Shown here: in pieces, positions 1 to 11,320 of the stretch
How positions within the stretch are numbered: position 1 is the stretch's first letter
Layout: every line of letters starts with the position of its first letter
Source of the DNA: Ditylenchus dipsaci
Taxonomy: Eukaryota; Nematoda; Chromadorea; Rhabditida; Anguinidae
Direction of reading: 5' to 3'
Length of the DNA: 64,000 bases
NCBI GenBank assembly: GCA_004194705.1
Contig: SADC01000232.1
Coordinates: 1 to 64,000 of the forward strand
Notes under the pieces: model-generated
What the model was told of the DNA's origin: nothing
What the model saw: only the letters and a program-made list of their open reading frames with translations
Databases searched by the model: none
Made by a program: the position numbers and the translations under genes

Positions 1-379
1 CCCGGCTGGCCCTTGAGAGGCTTTTTGAGTACTTATGTATTTGGGTCCTCCACAAGTTGCTGGGTTGACGTGCTTCAAGTATATATTAAGTAGTGGACCC
101 CAAGTTGCTGGGTTTGAGGGTGCCTTAAATCCTTATTTATTAGGGCCCTGTTTGTCCCTTCCCTCCCAATACAGCCCTTGAACCCTATTTAAATGGCTGT
201 TCTGGCCTTTTTATGCAAAATTATTACATAAAAATGGCTTTTTGAAGTGCATATAAAAAGTTGGTTTTTGGGGGGGTAACAATGGAGAAGTCATATATTT
301 TTGGGGGGGGGGTCCACTGGAATAGCTTTTTGGGGGGGTAAATGGAAAATAGTGCCGAACTTCGTTTGTTTTTTGCAGT

Positions 380-754
380 GTAGGTCCGACACTTTTCTAT
401 CCTCGATTTCCAAAGCTTTCATTCTGTTTCGACAGTCCGGTCCCAAATAATCGCAAGGATTCTGATTTTACCGATTGTTTTTCAGAAATCCAAAAACTTT
501 TTTCTCTAAAAAGCAAAACTCGATAAACGGGCACCCTATTCCTGAAATGGGTGCCGTTCATCGAGGTTTGCGCTTTTTCAAAGTAAAAAGTTTTCCGATT
601 CTGAAAAACGGTTAGTAAAATCGGAATCTTTGCGATATTTAGGACCGGACCTGTCAAAAACAGAATGTAAAAAGGCTTTAAAAATCGAGCTAAAAGAAGT
701 GTAGCATCCAGCGGGGAACAACTTTTGGGGGTGCCCTTTATCGAGTTCGACTGT
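380..754. mobile_element. CAGTC-family long-palindrome MITE (copy 1)
   Basis: Two ~180-bp arms are near-perfect complements around ~565. The right end ATCGAGTTCGACTG-TA is clear, while the left end is eroded. The private sub-terminal word GGGTGCC recurs at the centre (545-555). Confidence 0.75.
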
Positions 755-781
755 ACCAAAATGTAGCTGATCATTCAGGGC

Positions 782-1394
782 TAATTTGTACCAAAACTTT
801 TAAAATAATTATAAAAATCAGATCTGAAAATTGGTCTAACATCCGGGCGGTCAAAATTTGGCTGTCGGTCAGTTTAGTGGGCAATCAAATTAATGGCGGT
901 CAAAATATTATGGGCGGTAATATGCTGGCAGTCAAACGTCCAGTACTGCCGAATAACCTCCTCAAATAACCGGGGTCATTTGGTGGGGAGGAAAGTATTT
1001 GAGGGGAAGGGTTATTGGAGGGAGTATAATAGGGTCATGTTCTAAAATCCTCCTGATTCCGTTGACAGCGCTATATCAAAATATACATTGCAACGACGCC
1101 GTCTGCAACCCACTGCCGATCGCGCTTCGAAATAAAGATTTCGCTTCATTCAGATACGGTTGAGCAAAATCTAGATGTTGGGCGAGGAAAAAACCGGAAC
1201 AAATTTTTTCGGAGATTTCTTGTTTGGCAACCCCCAAGTTCACCGGAGGATGAATTCTACTTAGAGCTCCTAAATATAGCATGGAGGAAAATAAGATATG
1301 TGTTTATAACGTTATAACCCAACTCGAGGCTTTGAGAAGCGCCGATTCAACAGGTCCGCTTCCGAAAAAATACAAAATACAAAATATTAAAGTA
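782..1394. other. No confident gene; one weak minus-strand frame
   Basis: A 68-codon minus-strand frame (1076-1282) has mixed composition and no motif. GGCGGT-CAAA words are repeated at 845-940. I do not call a gene. Confidence 0.3.
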
Positions 1395-1556
1395 AAGTCG
1401 AGTCTCGATATAGTGGCCACCCCGCTCGGACTGACTTCAGGTGCAGCATTCAATTCGAGGGTGCACTATAACTCGAGGGGTCCACTCTAGTGTCATTCTT
1501 TCTAGCCGAAACCAAACTAGCCTACAACAGGATGCCACTATAGTCGAACTCGACTG
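1395..1556. mobile_element. CAGTC-family short MITE
   Basis: The ends GTCGAGTCTCGATATAGTGG and the complement of CCACTATAGTCGAACTCGAC lie next to TA. The interior is short and lacks the shared body of the 400-bp copies. Confidence 0.55.
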
Positions 1557-2433
1557 TAGTTTGCCTTTCTCGTCCATTTCGTACGGTGAATATTCGCAAA
1601 TCCTAAACAGAAGTATCAGATTCTCAAGCCGCCATAATATTTATTCAGCAACAAATATAATGCATATATTCGAGCAATCGAATGATCTAACAACAATTCA
1701 ATAAAAGTTCATATTAGCGTTGTCGCACACTGTTTCAATGATATGAGCCTCAGCACTTTTAGATTCTTCAGAAGACGAGACATTTTACCCCTGCAGCTCC
1801 AGCCATTCATTGCGACCAAATTCTGAAAGTCTATGGTTTCCAGTCGACGAATTCCCACCATTTTACTACCGCCGAGCCATTGTGTTCTTAGAGAGGTCGA
1901 CTAAAGCTTGCTGGCCAGAGATAGACAACTTGAGCTGTCTTTCTGTTGCGCCATTTCAGTTTAATCTCAGTGAAAGCATTTTCGAGGATCAGCGAATTCG
2001 TTCGATGGCAGGAAACTCTGATACTTGCCTTCATTCTGTACTCCCAACAAAGAACACTTTGCCTGGAAAAGGATAATGTAATGAAACGTGAAAAAAATAT
2101 TTCATAAAAAAGGAGCTACCCGACCCTTCTCCATATTGATCTCACCAAAAACTAAAGGATGCTTGAAAGCGATAAACTGAAAGGCAATATAAAGAGATAG
2201 GATTAAAAGAAGGCAAGGCACGAATTGTTAGCAATCTATAACGAGGATAAAATCAGATGTAGTGAAACTCGCCAAAAATGAAAACAGCCAAATACGAAAA
2301 CTGCCGAAATGAAGTTTACCAAATCGAAATTTGTCAAAATAAACTTTGCCAAACGTAGGTTTCGCCTCAAAAGTCTGATACTTGCCTTTCTTTTTGGCGA
2401 AATGAGATTTGGCAACCATCGTTTTGTCTTGAC
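1557..2433. other. Unassigned, moderately coding-like segment
   Basis: 1800-2080 is less AT-rich than its surroundings. The minus strand has broken frames (for example TEIKLKWRNRKTAQVVYLWP) that could be a decayed exon, but no family is recognised. 2240-2420 holds GCCAAA-type words flanking the foldback element. Confidence 0.3.
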
Positions 2434-4190
2434 TAGATGATGATGACGGGATCCCGTCGGCATCCCAATCCCGCCCGACCGATTTTGGTCTAAAATCATG
2501 TCCCGAAATCCCGCCCGAACCGTTTTCGGCTGTACCGAAAAAGGTAAAGGAATATTTGGTAAAAGGCACATTTGGTAAAAAAACTTTTTTGGTAAAAAAA
2601 AAATTGGTAAAGAACATTTGGTAAAGGCACATTTGGTAAAATTTCTTTTGGTAAAGGCACATTTGGTAAAAATTTTTGGTAAAGGTAATATTTGGTTTTG
2701 GGTAAAATTCTTTTTGTGGTATAGGCACATGTGTAACAATATTTTTCCGTGGATATTTTTCGGTGGTATACGCTTTTGTTATCCAAAGTTCTTGTTTTTG
2801 GCCTATAGATCTTATTTCGACGCGGAATTGGCGGTTTTGGTCACAGAGACACCGTTTTCGGAGGGCATAGACGTGTCCCCAATCATCTAAAGCACTTTAT
2901 GCTCTCCGAACCCCGTCAAGCCCTAGTGACCAGGATATGAATCGAGGTCCTCTACTCAGGACATTGCACCCAGAGGGGTTTGAACCAGCGACCTTGGTGA
3001 TAGAGTGCATACGATCTATCTACCACTCAAACCCTACCCATACTCAAAAATCATGATAAAAATAAGGAATGCGGCCAGGTGGATTCGAACCAGCAAGCTC
3101 TACCACTCATCAACTTAAATGCTTCGCCAGCACTCATCCAGAGGGACGAACCGAAACCAAGTGGTCGTCACTTGGATCAAAAATTCTTTTTTCACGTTTT
3201 CAGGTTCCAAAACCACTTTTTCTGCACTAATTCGAGCATCCTGAAGATGTGTTTGACAGTGGTAAAAATTACGTTTTACCGAGAAATTTTTGAGTTATTG
3301 CTAATTGTTTGATTTATCAAAATCAATCGTTAGCAATAACTCAAAAATTTCTCTAAAACGTAATTTTACCACTGTCAAACATCTTCAGGATGCTCGAATT
3401 AGTGCAGAAAAGTGGTTTTGAACCCGAAAACGTGAAAAAAGAATTTTTGATCCAAGTGGACGACCACTTGGTTTGGTCACACTGCATGATGGGTTGTTAG
3501 TAATTCTAAGGGTTGATTTAGGTCGCTGGTTCGAATCACCTGAGCGCATTACCTTTTTTCTACATAATGAAAGATATAAAAGCAGGCGTTTGACTTTTCA
3601 GGTCGTTTGGGTGAATTTACCACTACTCTGGAGTTACCTGGATATCAACCTGTCCAGTAGTAGCCACCCCAGGTTTGGAGTTGGGTAGGTAAAATCGCAC
3701 TTTATCTCTAACAAGCGAATCCTCACACAATTTTAAGTAAGAAAAAATGGTTTATTTTTTATTATAAAGAAATTTTAATTTTGTAGGCCATCCAGGGGAC
3801 ATGCACCTGACCAGGAGGTAACCACCGCACGTTTGGGGTTTGCGTGGGTGAAATATTGATTTTAGTCCTAACAACCTACCTAACCTAACACATAATTTTA
3901 AGTTAGAAAAAATGAGTATAAATTAAGAAGAATTTTACTGGGAGGAAATAGATATAGAAACGTGGAGAAAGATAAGGTAAGTGAAGAAAAAGTTGGAATA
4001 AGAAGGTCTTTGACACAAAAAAAACTACAAAGTGCCTTACTAAAAGAAAATTCACCAAATGCCTTTTACCAAAAATTTTTTACCAAATGTGCCCTTTACC
4101 AAAAATTTTTTTACCAAAAGGTTTTTACCAAATGTGCCTTTACCAAATATTTCTTTACCTTTCGGTACAGCCCCGTTTTCATCATCTCTA
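2434..4190. mobile_element. Non-autonomous foldback element related to the hAT transposon
   Basis: The left end TAGATGATGATGACGGG and the right end CATCATCTCTA resemble the 26.9-kb hAT termini. Flanks gtcttgac / gtttgtgac look like an imperfect 8-bp target duplication. The left sub-terminus has the CGGGATCC/CCCGCCCG words. Both arms then carry the same short tandem unit, TTTGGTAAAGGCACA at 2550-2720 and its complement at 4040-4160. A second, inner palindrome (3170-3300 against 3318-3455) sits in the middle, and tRNA-like B boxes occur at ~2972, 3085 and 3530. There is no ORF of substance. Confidence 0.65.
2935..3015 (-). repeat. tRNA-derived (SINE-like) fragment
   Basis: The minus strand reads GAGTGGTAGATAGATCG then GGTCGCTGGTTCAAACCCC, matching A-box and B-box spacing of a tRNA-type pol III promoter. 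Related B boxes occur at 3070-3100 (minus strand) and 3525-3540 (GGTTCGAATC, plus). A clean cloverleaf is not formed, so I call it SINE-like rather than a tRNA gene. Confidence 0.5.
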
Positions 4191-4476
4191 GTTTGTGACA
4201 ATAATCGTTTTGGCAAACTTCATCTCGGCAAACATACACTTGGCAAATTTTTTTTGCAAAGTTTCTTCTAGCCATTAAATGCACTCGACCAATTCCACGA
4301 AAAATTGTCCAGAGATAATACCGTGTCTTCTCTAGTATTAGCCCACCCTCCAATAAAGACTTGTCCCTACATTTCGACTAAAATTTCAGAAAAGGCTATT
4401 TTCGATCGACAATTTTTAGATTTTCATATGATTAGAAAACAAAAACCCGCAAGCTTTAATTATAGATTATAAATTA

Positions 4477-4711
4477 CCGTATCCGCTCTAATTATAGACC
4501 CACCCTCGACTTTGAGGGTCTATATCTTGGAGGAGAGAAATATTTTGCAAATCTGTTTGATACGTTTCTCACTCCCACGAGCTCTACCCGATTCATTCCA
4601 CTTTTTAGATTTTGGTTGAGCACCCGAAATTTTGAGATCAAATTCAAAGTTTTCCGATTTTTAGGAGGTTAAAAAATTATAGACCCGGGTCTATAATTAG
4701 AGCGGATACGG
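4477..4711. mobile_element. CCGTA-family MITE (copy 1)
   Basis: TA-flanked ends CCGTATCCGCTCTAATTATA and complement, with sub-terminal TATAGACCC at both ends. The body includes a segment (GCTCTACCCGATTC / TTTTGGTTGAGCACCCGAAA) shared with the 48.3-kb copy. Confidence 0.8.
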
Positions 4712-4719
4712 TATGCATA

Positions 4720-4962
4720 CCGTATTCACTCTATTAACTCCCCATGGGGAGTTATTTTTCAACCCTCAAAAAAATTGGAAAATTTATTGGTCGATTTTGA
4801 GATTTTCGGGTGCTCAACCTAAGTTTGAAAACTGAAATTAAGTAATCTCGTAGTAACTAGAAAACGCAAAAACAGATTTGTAAAATGTTTGCCATAGCCT
4901 GAAAATATGGGGTCCGTAGGGTGGGGCTTTATTAGAGGGGGGAGTTAATAGAGTGAATACGG
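4720..4962. mobile_element. CCGTA-family MITE (copy 2), adjacent to copy 1
   Basis: TA-flanked ends CCGTATTCACTCTATTAACT and complement, with private word TTAACTCCCC. Only 8 bp, including both TA duplications, separate it from copy 1. Confidence 0.8.
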
Positions 4963-5227
4963 TAATTCTGACATTATAGACAGTTACAGCTTTTAAGCAG
5001 AGTCCTCAAGATATTCACCCAATTAATCTAACGAGTTTAAAAGCACAGTTGTTAGAGTGGCATGCATAAACGATTGCAGATTAAATATAAGAAGAGGACG
5101 ATTAAAGCTTCCCATAAAAAGCAAATGAGCAACAACAAAGTTTTCACAATTTATTCACCTATAGCAGATCGACACCGTCAACAGTCGATGAACAATATAA
5201 AAAATAATACAAATTTAGAAGCTTTAG

Positions 5228-6312
5228 TCAAAACGGAAATTGAGTCCAGTGCCTAGCATGCGCTCTCATAGAGTTCGTCAAGACTTGAGCCTGAGCAATC
5301 GAGAAGTAGTTTTTCCAGTCACCTATATCTGACCCTTGCGCATGAACTTGGAAACCGTCTGATCGAAAGCCAAAAGTCTCGATTTGCCATCTTATTATCT
5401 TTCATGGAGTCGAAGGCAGTGTGCTGTAGAACCTTGGCCATTTGAACATCATCTAGCTTGAAATCGAGGAACTTGGTTGCGATCTTGTCAACCTCACTGT
5501 TCAAGCCTTGCTTCAGATCTTCATACTTGACGAACAGAACCTTGTCATTGCCTTTAGCGAATTTCCAATAGCCAAGAACGTGTTCGAACCAAGAGCCACA
5601 ATAGACTTAAAAATGAAGGTTTCACCCTTTTCTCATACATACGAAAAACTTACGAGTTCCATTCAGGTACAATGCAAAGAAGTCATTCCACGACAAATTC
5701 TTCTGGCGACCGAGAAAACGAGACATTCGATGGAAGTGGTAGAAGCTGACGGCATTGTCCTCTTTGGATTGCGAGCAACATAGATCAATCGGCACTTGCC
5801 CTGGAGCACAGACTTGGGCAGCAACCCAGAGGAAGATGAGTGATGGCAGACACACGACGGACCTTTGACGCTTCTGGCTTCATAGATTCACCTCGCGGAA
5901 AGAGTCGACTGAAGAAGGAAGAGATCTTGACCCCCAATAGCTATTTTCCAATTCCAACCAAGGAGCACGCTCTTCTGCGGAATCTTCGAGATAGCTTCAG
6001 TATCACCTCCAAACGCCATTCCAGAGACCAGCTCAGCCATCCAGTGGTGCCTAAACCAGTCGGTCAAAGCATTAAAAGCAGTTGCTGATTAAAATAACCC
6101 GATTTTGGATAGCTCGCAATCACAATGTCATCAGCGCCAAATTCGATGTCTTTGATGTCAATGACGCGCTGCGGTCCCATGATCACACCCGGCCAGACGT
6201 AATCAGCAATTATTTTGGCATGCGGCAAGCGAAAGAAGTACTCATCCTGCAGATCACTTAGCTTCATCAAGCAGTCAAGGCTCATTTCGATTTTTCTGAT
6301 AACGTCAAACAA
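5228..6312 (-). CDS. Cytosolic sulfotransferase (SULT family), 3 exons, frameshifted in this assembly
   Basis: The protein would transfer sulfate from PAPS to small hydroxyl or amine substrates. Exon 1 (6099-6312) starts at the only good ATG and ends in IASYPKSG, the 5'-phosphosulfate loop. Exon 2 (5654-6050) completes it as GTT-W, then reads RLIYVARNPK and AVSFYHFHRM, the 3'-phosphate site. Exon 3 (5605 downwards) gives GSWFEHVLGYW, KVLFVKYEDLK and the C-terminal RKG..GDWKNYF PAPS motif. Both introns are 48 nt (6051-6098 acceptor TTTAG; 5606-5653 acceptor TTTTTAAG). At least four single-base shifts are needed (near 6040, 5750, 5365 and 5315). I take the stop at 5228 because GDWKN is in that frame. 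There is no signal peptide, which fits a soluble enzyme. The substrate cannot be told. Seen: motifs and splice sites. Known: SULT fold motifs. Inferred: the gene is intact in the organism. Confidence 0.9.
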
Positions 6313-7504
6313 GACCGAGAAAGGCAGCTAAAAAACATCTTTTATAAACATGACAGAGTCGAGAGAGCAGGTAATAATATAAGCTGGCTGCTGAGATAAA
6401 CAAGACCACACACGACGACTGAAAAAAAAGTGCAGCGCCATTGTTTGCTTTACATTTTACATTTCTTTTTCATCGACTATTCTGAGAAACTTTGATTTCG
6501 ATCGATGTATTTTTTCATAAGAAATTTTGAAATGCGCGGTTTTAAAAAGTTTTGTTAGAAATTTCTAAAAAAGAAGTGTTTGTTCATTTAAACTTTTTGC
6601 AGTCCATTTCGTGACCTTATCTATCACAGGTGATTTAACGTGTCGGTATTATGACTTTTTGGTTATTGTATGGTTGGTGTAATGACTGAACTTATTTCTA
6701 TTCATATTCCCGACCAAGCGGGTCTCCCCTTTAATTTCTTTGGGTGTTCACAGCCTAAAATTTTTTTCACTTATCAAAACCACCCAAACCCTAGATATGT
6801 TATTATACTCACAGAGTTATTTACATACCTGAGATTCAGGTGGTTTTGACCGCAGGAGAAATTTTTCACGTACTGGACACCCAAACAAGCCAAGACGATT
6901 CCGAAATCTTCTAGATATTGGAGGCGAGATCAGTGCTACGGAGGGTAGTTAAAGACAATCGAGGGTAGATCAGGGCTCTTTGAAGATAGATTGGGATCAT
7001 TGCGGGTGGATCAGGACCACTGAGGTTGGATTGAGATCATTGAGGTTGGATCGAGATTCCGAAAAAGGGACAATGTCACCCGCCATTGTCCCAAATTTTT
7101 ACATAGACATGTTCGAAACAAAAACATAGAAAAACATGTTTTGGAGAAATTGTTCATACGTGATCGGACCAGTAGCATGAATGGGAATTCTTCACCACAC
7201 CAGATCTCTAATATAGCTCAAATCTTCTCGCCTATCCATCTATTTTCTGAAAACAAACAAATCAATCAGTTCCCGGCAAATTTTGGCGCGGGCACATTCT
7301 GTCCGTGACCACTCACCAACATGTGAATTTGAGAAGTTGTCACGAACAAGCAGATTACTTATGCTTTTAATAAAGTGACTTTTACAAGAATTTGGCAAGA
7401 ATTTAGAATTTACACTATTTGATAAATAAACAGAGCTATCTAATAATACTAAGTTTTGTGCATAAAACTGTAAAATAAAGCTTCTCGTTTACGCTGCTCG
7501 TAAA
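6313..7504. other. Upstream of sulfotransferase: inverted and tandem short repeats
   Basis: GGGTGTTCACAGCC..CAAAACCACC at 6745-6790 is imperfectly inverted at 6838-6885. 6945-7060 is a degenerate tandem of GGTTGGATTGAGATCATTGA-like units. No gene is seen. Confidence 0.45.
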
Positions 7505-7650
7505 ATCCTGAATTCTGACGCCGGAAGAGTGTTCAGCATGGTCGATTTGCATACAAATTTCATCTATGTTTTGAAGTAAGGTGACAGTTTTAAAAGTAAA
7601 TCGACCATGCTGAACACGATTCCGGTGTCAGAATCAAGTTTTTGCTAAAA
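7505..7650. repeat. Inverted repeat with TGTTCAGCATGGTCGATTTG arms
   Basis: Arms at 7510-7560 and 7600-7645 are complementary. Related copies occur at 57515-57790 (arms ~60 bp, 160-bp spacer) and, as single arms, near 49065 and 52785. This is a dispersed MITE family. Confidence 0.65.
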
Positions 7651-7953
7651 GATTAAATTTTTACATTGAAAATTTTGTCAGTTTTTTCGACTCCTTACAT
7701 AAAATGGCTATTCGACTTTCTCCTGAAATTAAAAAGTCGACAGCAATGCTTACCAATTTATCATGGCTCAAAGCTTTATATAACATTAGTAGTGTAAAGA
7801 CTAAGGTGGTTAAGTCAGGTATCCGTTTCGGGTAATGGATGAAATTTTAAAAAAGTGATCAAAATTTTAAGGCAACAAATTTTTAGCTCTTTAATTTCAG
7901 AAAACGGTTTATTAATATATATGCTTAGCTAACATTTATTCTGAAACGTTTTA

Positions 7954-8371
7954 CAGTCACCTCGTTATAGTGCGACCCCAAAAGTTCGTTCCAGCCTCGG
8001 TCCGACACTTTTTTTACCTCGATTTTTGAAGATTTTTGTAAGTTCTGTTTTTACAATCTGGTCCCAATATCGTCAGGATTCCGATTTTGCCGATCGTTTT
8101 TTCAAAAAAACTAAAATTTTTTCTTTAAAAAAGCAAAACCTCGATATAGTGCGACCCTTTTTCAAAATGTGGTCGCACTATATCGAGGTTTGCTTTTTAG
8201 AAGAAAAAATTTTAGTTTTCAGAAAAACGATCGGCAAAATCGGAATCCTGACGATATTTGGGACCAGACTGTAAAAACAGAACTTACAAAAATCTTCAAA
8301 ATCGAGGTAAAAAAAGTGTGGACCGAGGCTGGAACGAACTTTGGGGGTCGCACTATAACGAGGTTTGACTG
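7954..8371. mobile_element. CAGTC-family long-palindrome MITE (copy 2)
   Basis: TA-flanked ends CAGTCACCTCGTTATAG and the complement of CTATAACGAGGTTTGACTG bound the element. The arms are nearly perfect complements. The sub-terminal word AGTGCGACCC is repeated at both sides of the centre (8140-8190). Confidence 0.85.
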
Positions 8372-9411
8372 TATCAGTTTCAAGATTCAATGAAATAGAC
8401 AGTTTCGATGTAAATCTTGTAATTTACACTAATATAGATAAATATTTGCTCCATTAAGTATATATTTGCTGTAGACTTATGAGTGAAGACCGGGCTCCGA
8501 AATCCAAAATTCACTTACTACTCGAAATTGTTAATTTGCAAATCTATCTGATGTCTTTTTAAATATATTTGTAAGTTAGATCAAAAGTCAAGAAAATGAC
8601 CAGTGGGGCAAGGCATGTGTTATTGTTGTGCCCTCTAACTGCATAATCTCCTCTTCTCGTCCACTTCCTTTGTTGCAAAGAGCAGAAGTGGAAGAATAAA
8701 CACAACAATAAATAGGGTCTTTGATTGGTTAGTCCACCCATCCACACAAATTGAGGGTTTGCTGGACTTAAGCAAAGAAGTAAAGCACTAGGATACTCCC
8801 TCAACCCAAATGAGTATTTAATTTCGGCCTAATTTGCAGCCAGTCGGGTCAGAAATCCTATTATAGGGCAAAGATTAGCAAAGATTTATCTGCCACTATC
8901 CTCAGCTGATCTAAAAAAATTATTTAAAGCTATATTATCAGACAACCGGAATTTTTAGGTTGAAGTGCTCACCACGTTTTTATTAGTATCGAAAAATATT
9001 TAAAATTCACTAAAAATAGTTGGTGTAATCTAAAATTTCATATGACACAGATTTGGTTTGCTTGACCGCTTTTTTACACTATTGCCTAAATGCTCAAAAA
9101 ATGGTTAAAGGTCTACTAATTTAGTGTTCGCCATTTAAAAAACTTTACAGCATTATATATACTCTTATATTGATCAATTTTAATTTTCAATCAAGACCAA
9201 ATTCTAACAACAATTTTTCAATCATCTTAAAACAAATATCAATTTACTTGACAAAACATAGACTTTGCTTAGTGCACTGTTGTTTGAGCAATTTTTTGAG
9301 CTTTGTGCTAAAATATGCTTTGGTCCCTTCTGTTGTTATGAGGTGGATAAGGTGATTATGATTCCTGTTGTGACCGATGCCCGATTTTCCGGTCAATTTA
9401 AACTAAAACTA
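8372..9411. other. Intergenic, nothing recognised
   Basis: AT-rich sequence with scattered short frames on both strands and no splice-linked coding signal. Confidence 0.5.
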
Positions 9412-9646
9412 CCGTTTTACTCTAATAGTAGCCCCCCTGATTCAAAATCGTGTTTTTGGCATTGTGTTTTAGACCCACTTTTTCAAAACTTGTCATAGGC
9501 AAGTTACCACGCATTTGATAGCTCATCTCACTGGCTACAAAATAGGTGGTAACTTGCATGAAAGTAGTTTCAAGAAATGGGTCAAAAACGCTATGCCACA
9601 AACACGATTTTGAACGAGGGGGGGGCTACTATTAGAGTAAATACGG
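9412..9646. mobile_element. CCGTA-family MITE (copy 3)
   Basis: TA-flanked ends CCGTTTTACTCTAATAGTAG and complement, with private word AGTAGCCCCCC. Arms carry GATTCAAAATCGTGTTT and CAAGTTACCACG-type blocks shared with the 40-kb copy. Confidence 0.8.
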
Positions 9647-9794
9647 TATTTATAAATTAAAAATTGGAAATTAATTAAGGAAGTTAAATTCAAATTGACC
9701 AGAAATTCACTTCTTAGCAAATAAAATTTAAAGCTTATTGGACTAGCTTAACTAGAAAAAATCACTTTCCTGGCATTATATGAGAAAGGATGTA

Positions 9795-10218
9795 CAGTCA
9801 AACCTCGATTTAACGACCCCCACCTCAAGTTCGTTCCCACCTAGGGTCCGACACTTTTTTTAACCCCATTTTCAAAATATTTTATCGATTCTTTTAGACA
9901 GTCTGGTCGCAAATATCGTAAGGATTCCGATTTCGCCGATCTTTGTTCAGAAAACTAGAGTTTTCTCTATTTAAAAATCAAAATTTCGATTAAACGACCC
10001 TCTAATTTTCAAAAGGGTGTCGTTAAATCGAGGTTTTGATTTTTAAATGCAAAAACTTCAGGTTTTTGAAAAAAGATCGTCAAAAGCGGAATCCTTACGA
10101 TATGCGACAGAACTGTCAAAAAAAAATCGATAAAATATTTTGAAATGGGGTTAAAAAAGTGTCGGACCCTAGGTGGGAACGAACTTGAGGTGGGGGTCGT
10201 TAAATCGAGGTTTTATTG
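9795..10218. mobile_element. CAGTC-family long-palindrome MITE (copy 3)
   Basis: The left end is CAGTCAAACCTCGATTTAAC next to TA. The right end is its complement, slightly eroded (TTATTG-TA). The word AACGACCC is at both ends and, inverted and direct, at the centre (9990-10030). Confidence 0.85.
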
Positions 10219-11320
10219 TATAACTAAAAAATGTTGTCGAAATTACAGAACACCCTATATTTGCTAGAAAATAAGAGATGACAATAAAAATTTAGAATAA
10301 TTTTAGAAGTGTCACAAAGGTGAAATTTTTTTTTGACGCTAATCGTTTTTGAACCCCTTTCCTCTGTTCCCATCGGTTTTAACCGCCACCAATCCACACC
10401 AGCAATTCCCCCTCCCCACAAATCGACTTTTTGGAGTAGTCAAAAACCATTTTTAAGCAATAATTTTAAAAGGACCGAGTAGCTATTTGGGAGGGGAGGT
10501 AAACTGAGTAGCGCCGAATTTTCATTAAAAGTCTGTAAATGCTGTTATTTACCTTCGCAAAACTGTAGTCTTTAAAAACTTGTAATTACACATATTTTTT
10601 TAACGAAATTTTTTTATTGCCTTCAAGTTTCCAAAGACTTTTTTATTGATATCTGTTAGAGTTGCGTCAAAAAGTTAATTATAAAGTTCAAAACACTTTG
10701 TAAAAGAGCAGTTTTCTTTTTCTTAGTCTTTTGCCTGTCGTTTGACACCTGCCAACTCTTATTTGACATGTTTGTGCTCTCAAATTCCTTAGTTGTTTTT
10801 AGAAGCTACTGCTTAAATTTATTTATTGATTCGTGTTTTTGCAAGTAATAATAACCGTTTTTGCTAGCCTAAATCCAGCCAACCTAAACAAAATCAAAAC
10901 CCGCAACAAGGACTAAAAATGTGATACTCCTGGGAATGGCCCTCTTTCAGTGGGTATAAGCGGTTTCTGGGCCACAAAAGCAATAATAAATATTGATGGC
11001 ATGGAAACTAGATTTAAATGGTAGTTTAGGCTTAAATGCGCCATTTAAAATGCTAATATATCATAACTGAAGTCCTCTTCCCATAATTTTTGCTTCCAAC
11101 CGGCTTAATTTAACAAAAAATTTAGTGGTCCTTGCTTCTTTTAAATATGCTCCTTAGAAACAGCAGGTGGTTATTTGAATGAACAATAGCTTTTTGTTTT
11201 TTTAAGTGCTAATTGCTCTGAAAACATGTTGTCTTTAAAATCGTGCGGTTTTAACGATTGAACAGCTTTTTTGCTCTGAATTAGAATTTTTCGTATAATC
11301 ATTGTTGTAAATACCGTATT
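10219..11320. other. Intergenic, nothing recognised
   Basis: AT-rich; no long frame and no clear repeat boundary. Confidence 0.5.

Noticed and set aside
397..774. 125-codon minus-strand frame
   Set aside because: It lies entirely within a long palindrome (CAGTC-family copy 1); complementary arms produce spurious frames on both strands.
2228..2739. Two overlapping ~166-codon minus-strand frames
   Set aside because: Repetitive FTK/YQK-rich translations of the TTTGGTAAAGGCACA tandem array at the left arm of the foldback element; no protein-like composition.
8559..8804. 81-codon minus-strand frame
   Set aside because: No motif, no splice-linked partner and unremarkable composition.
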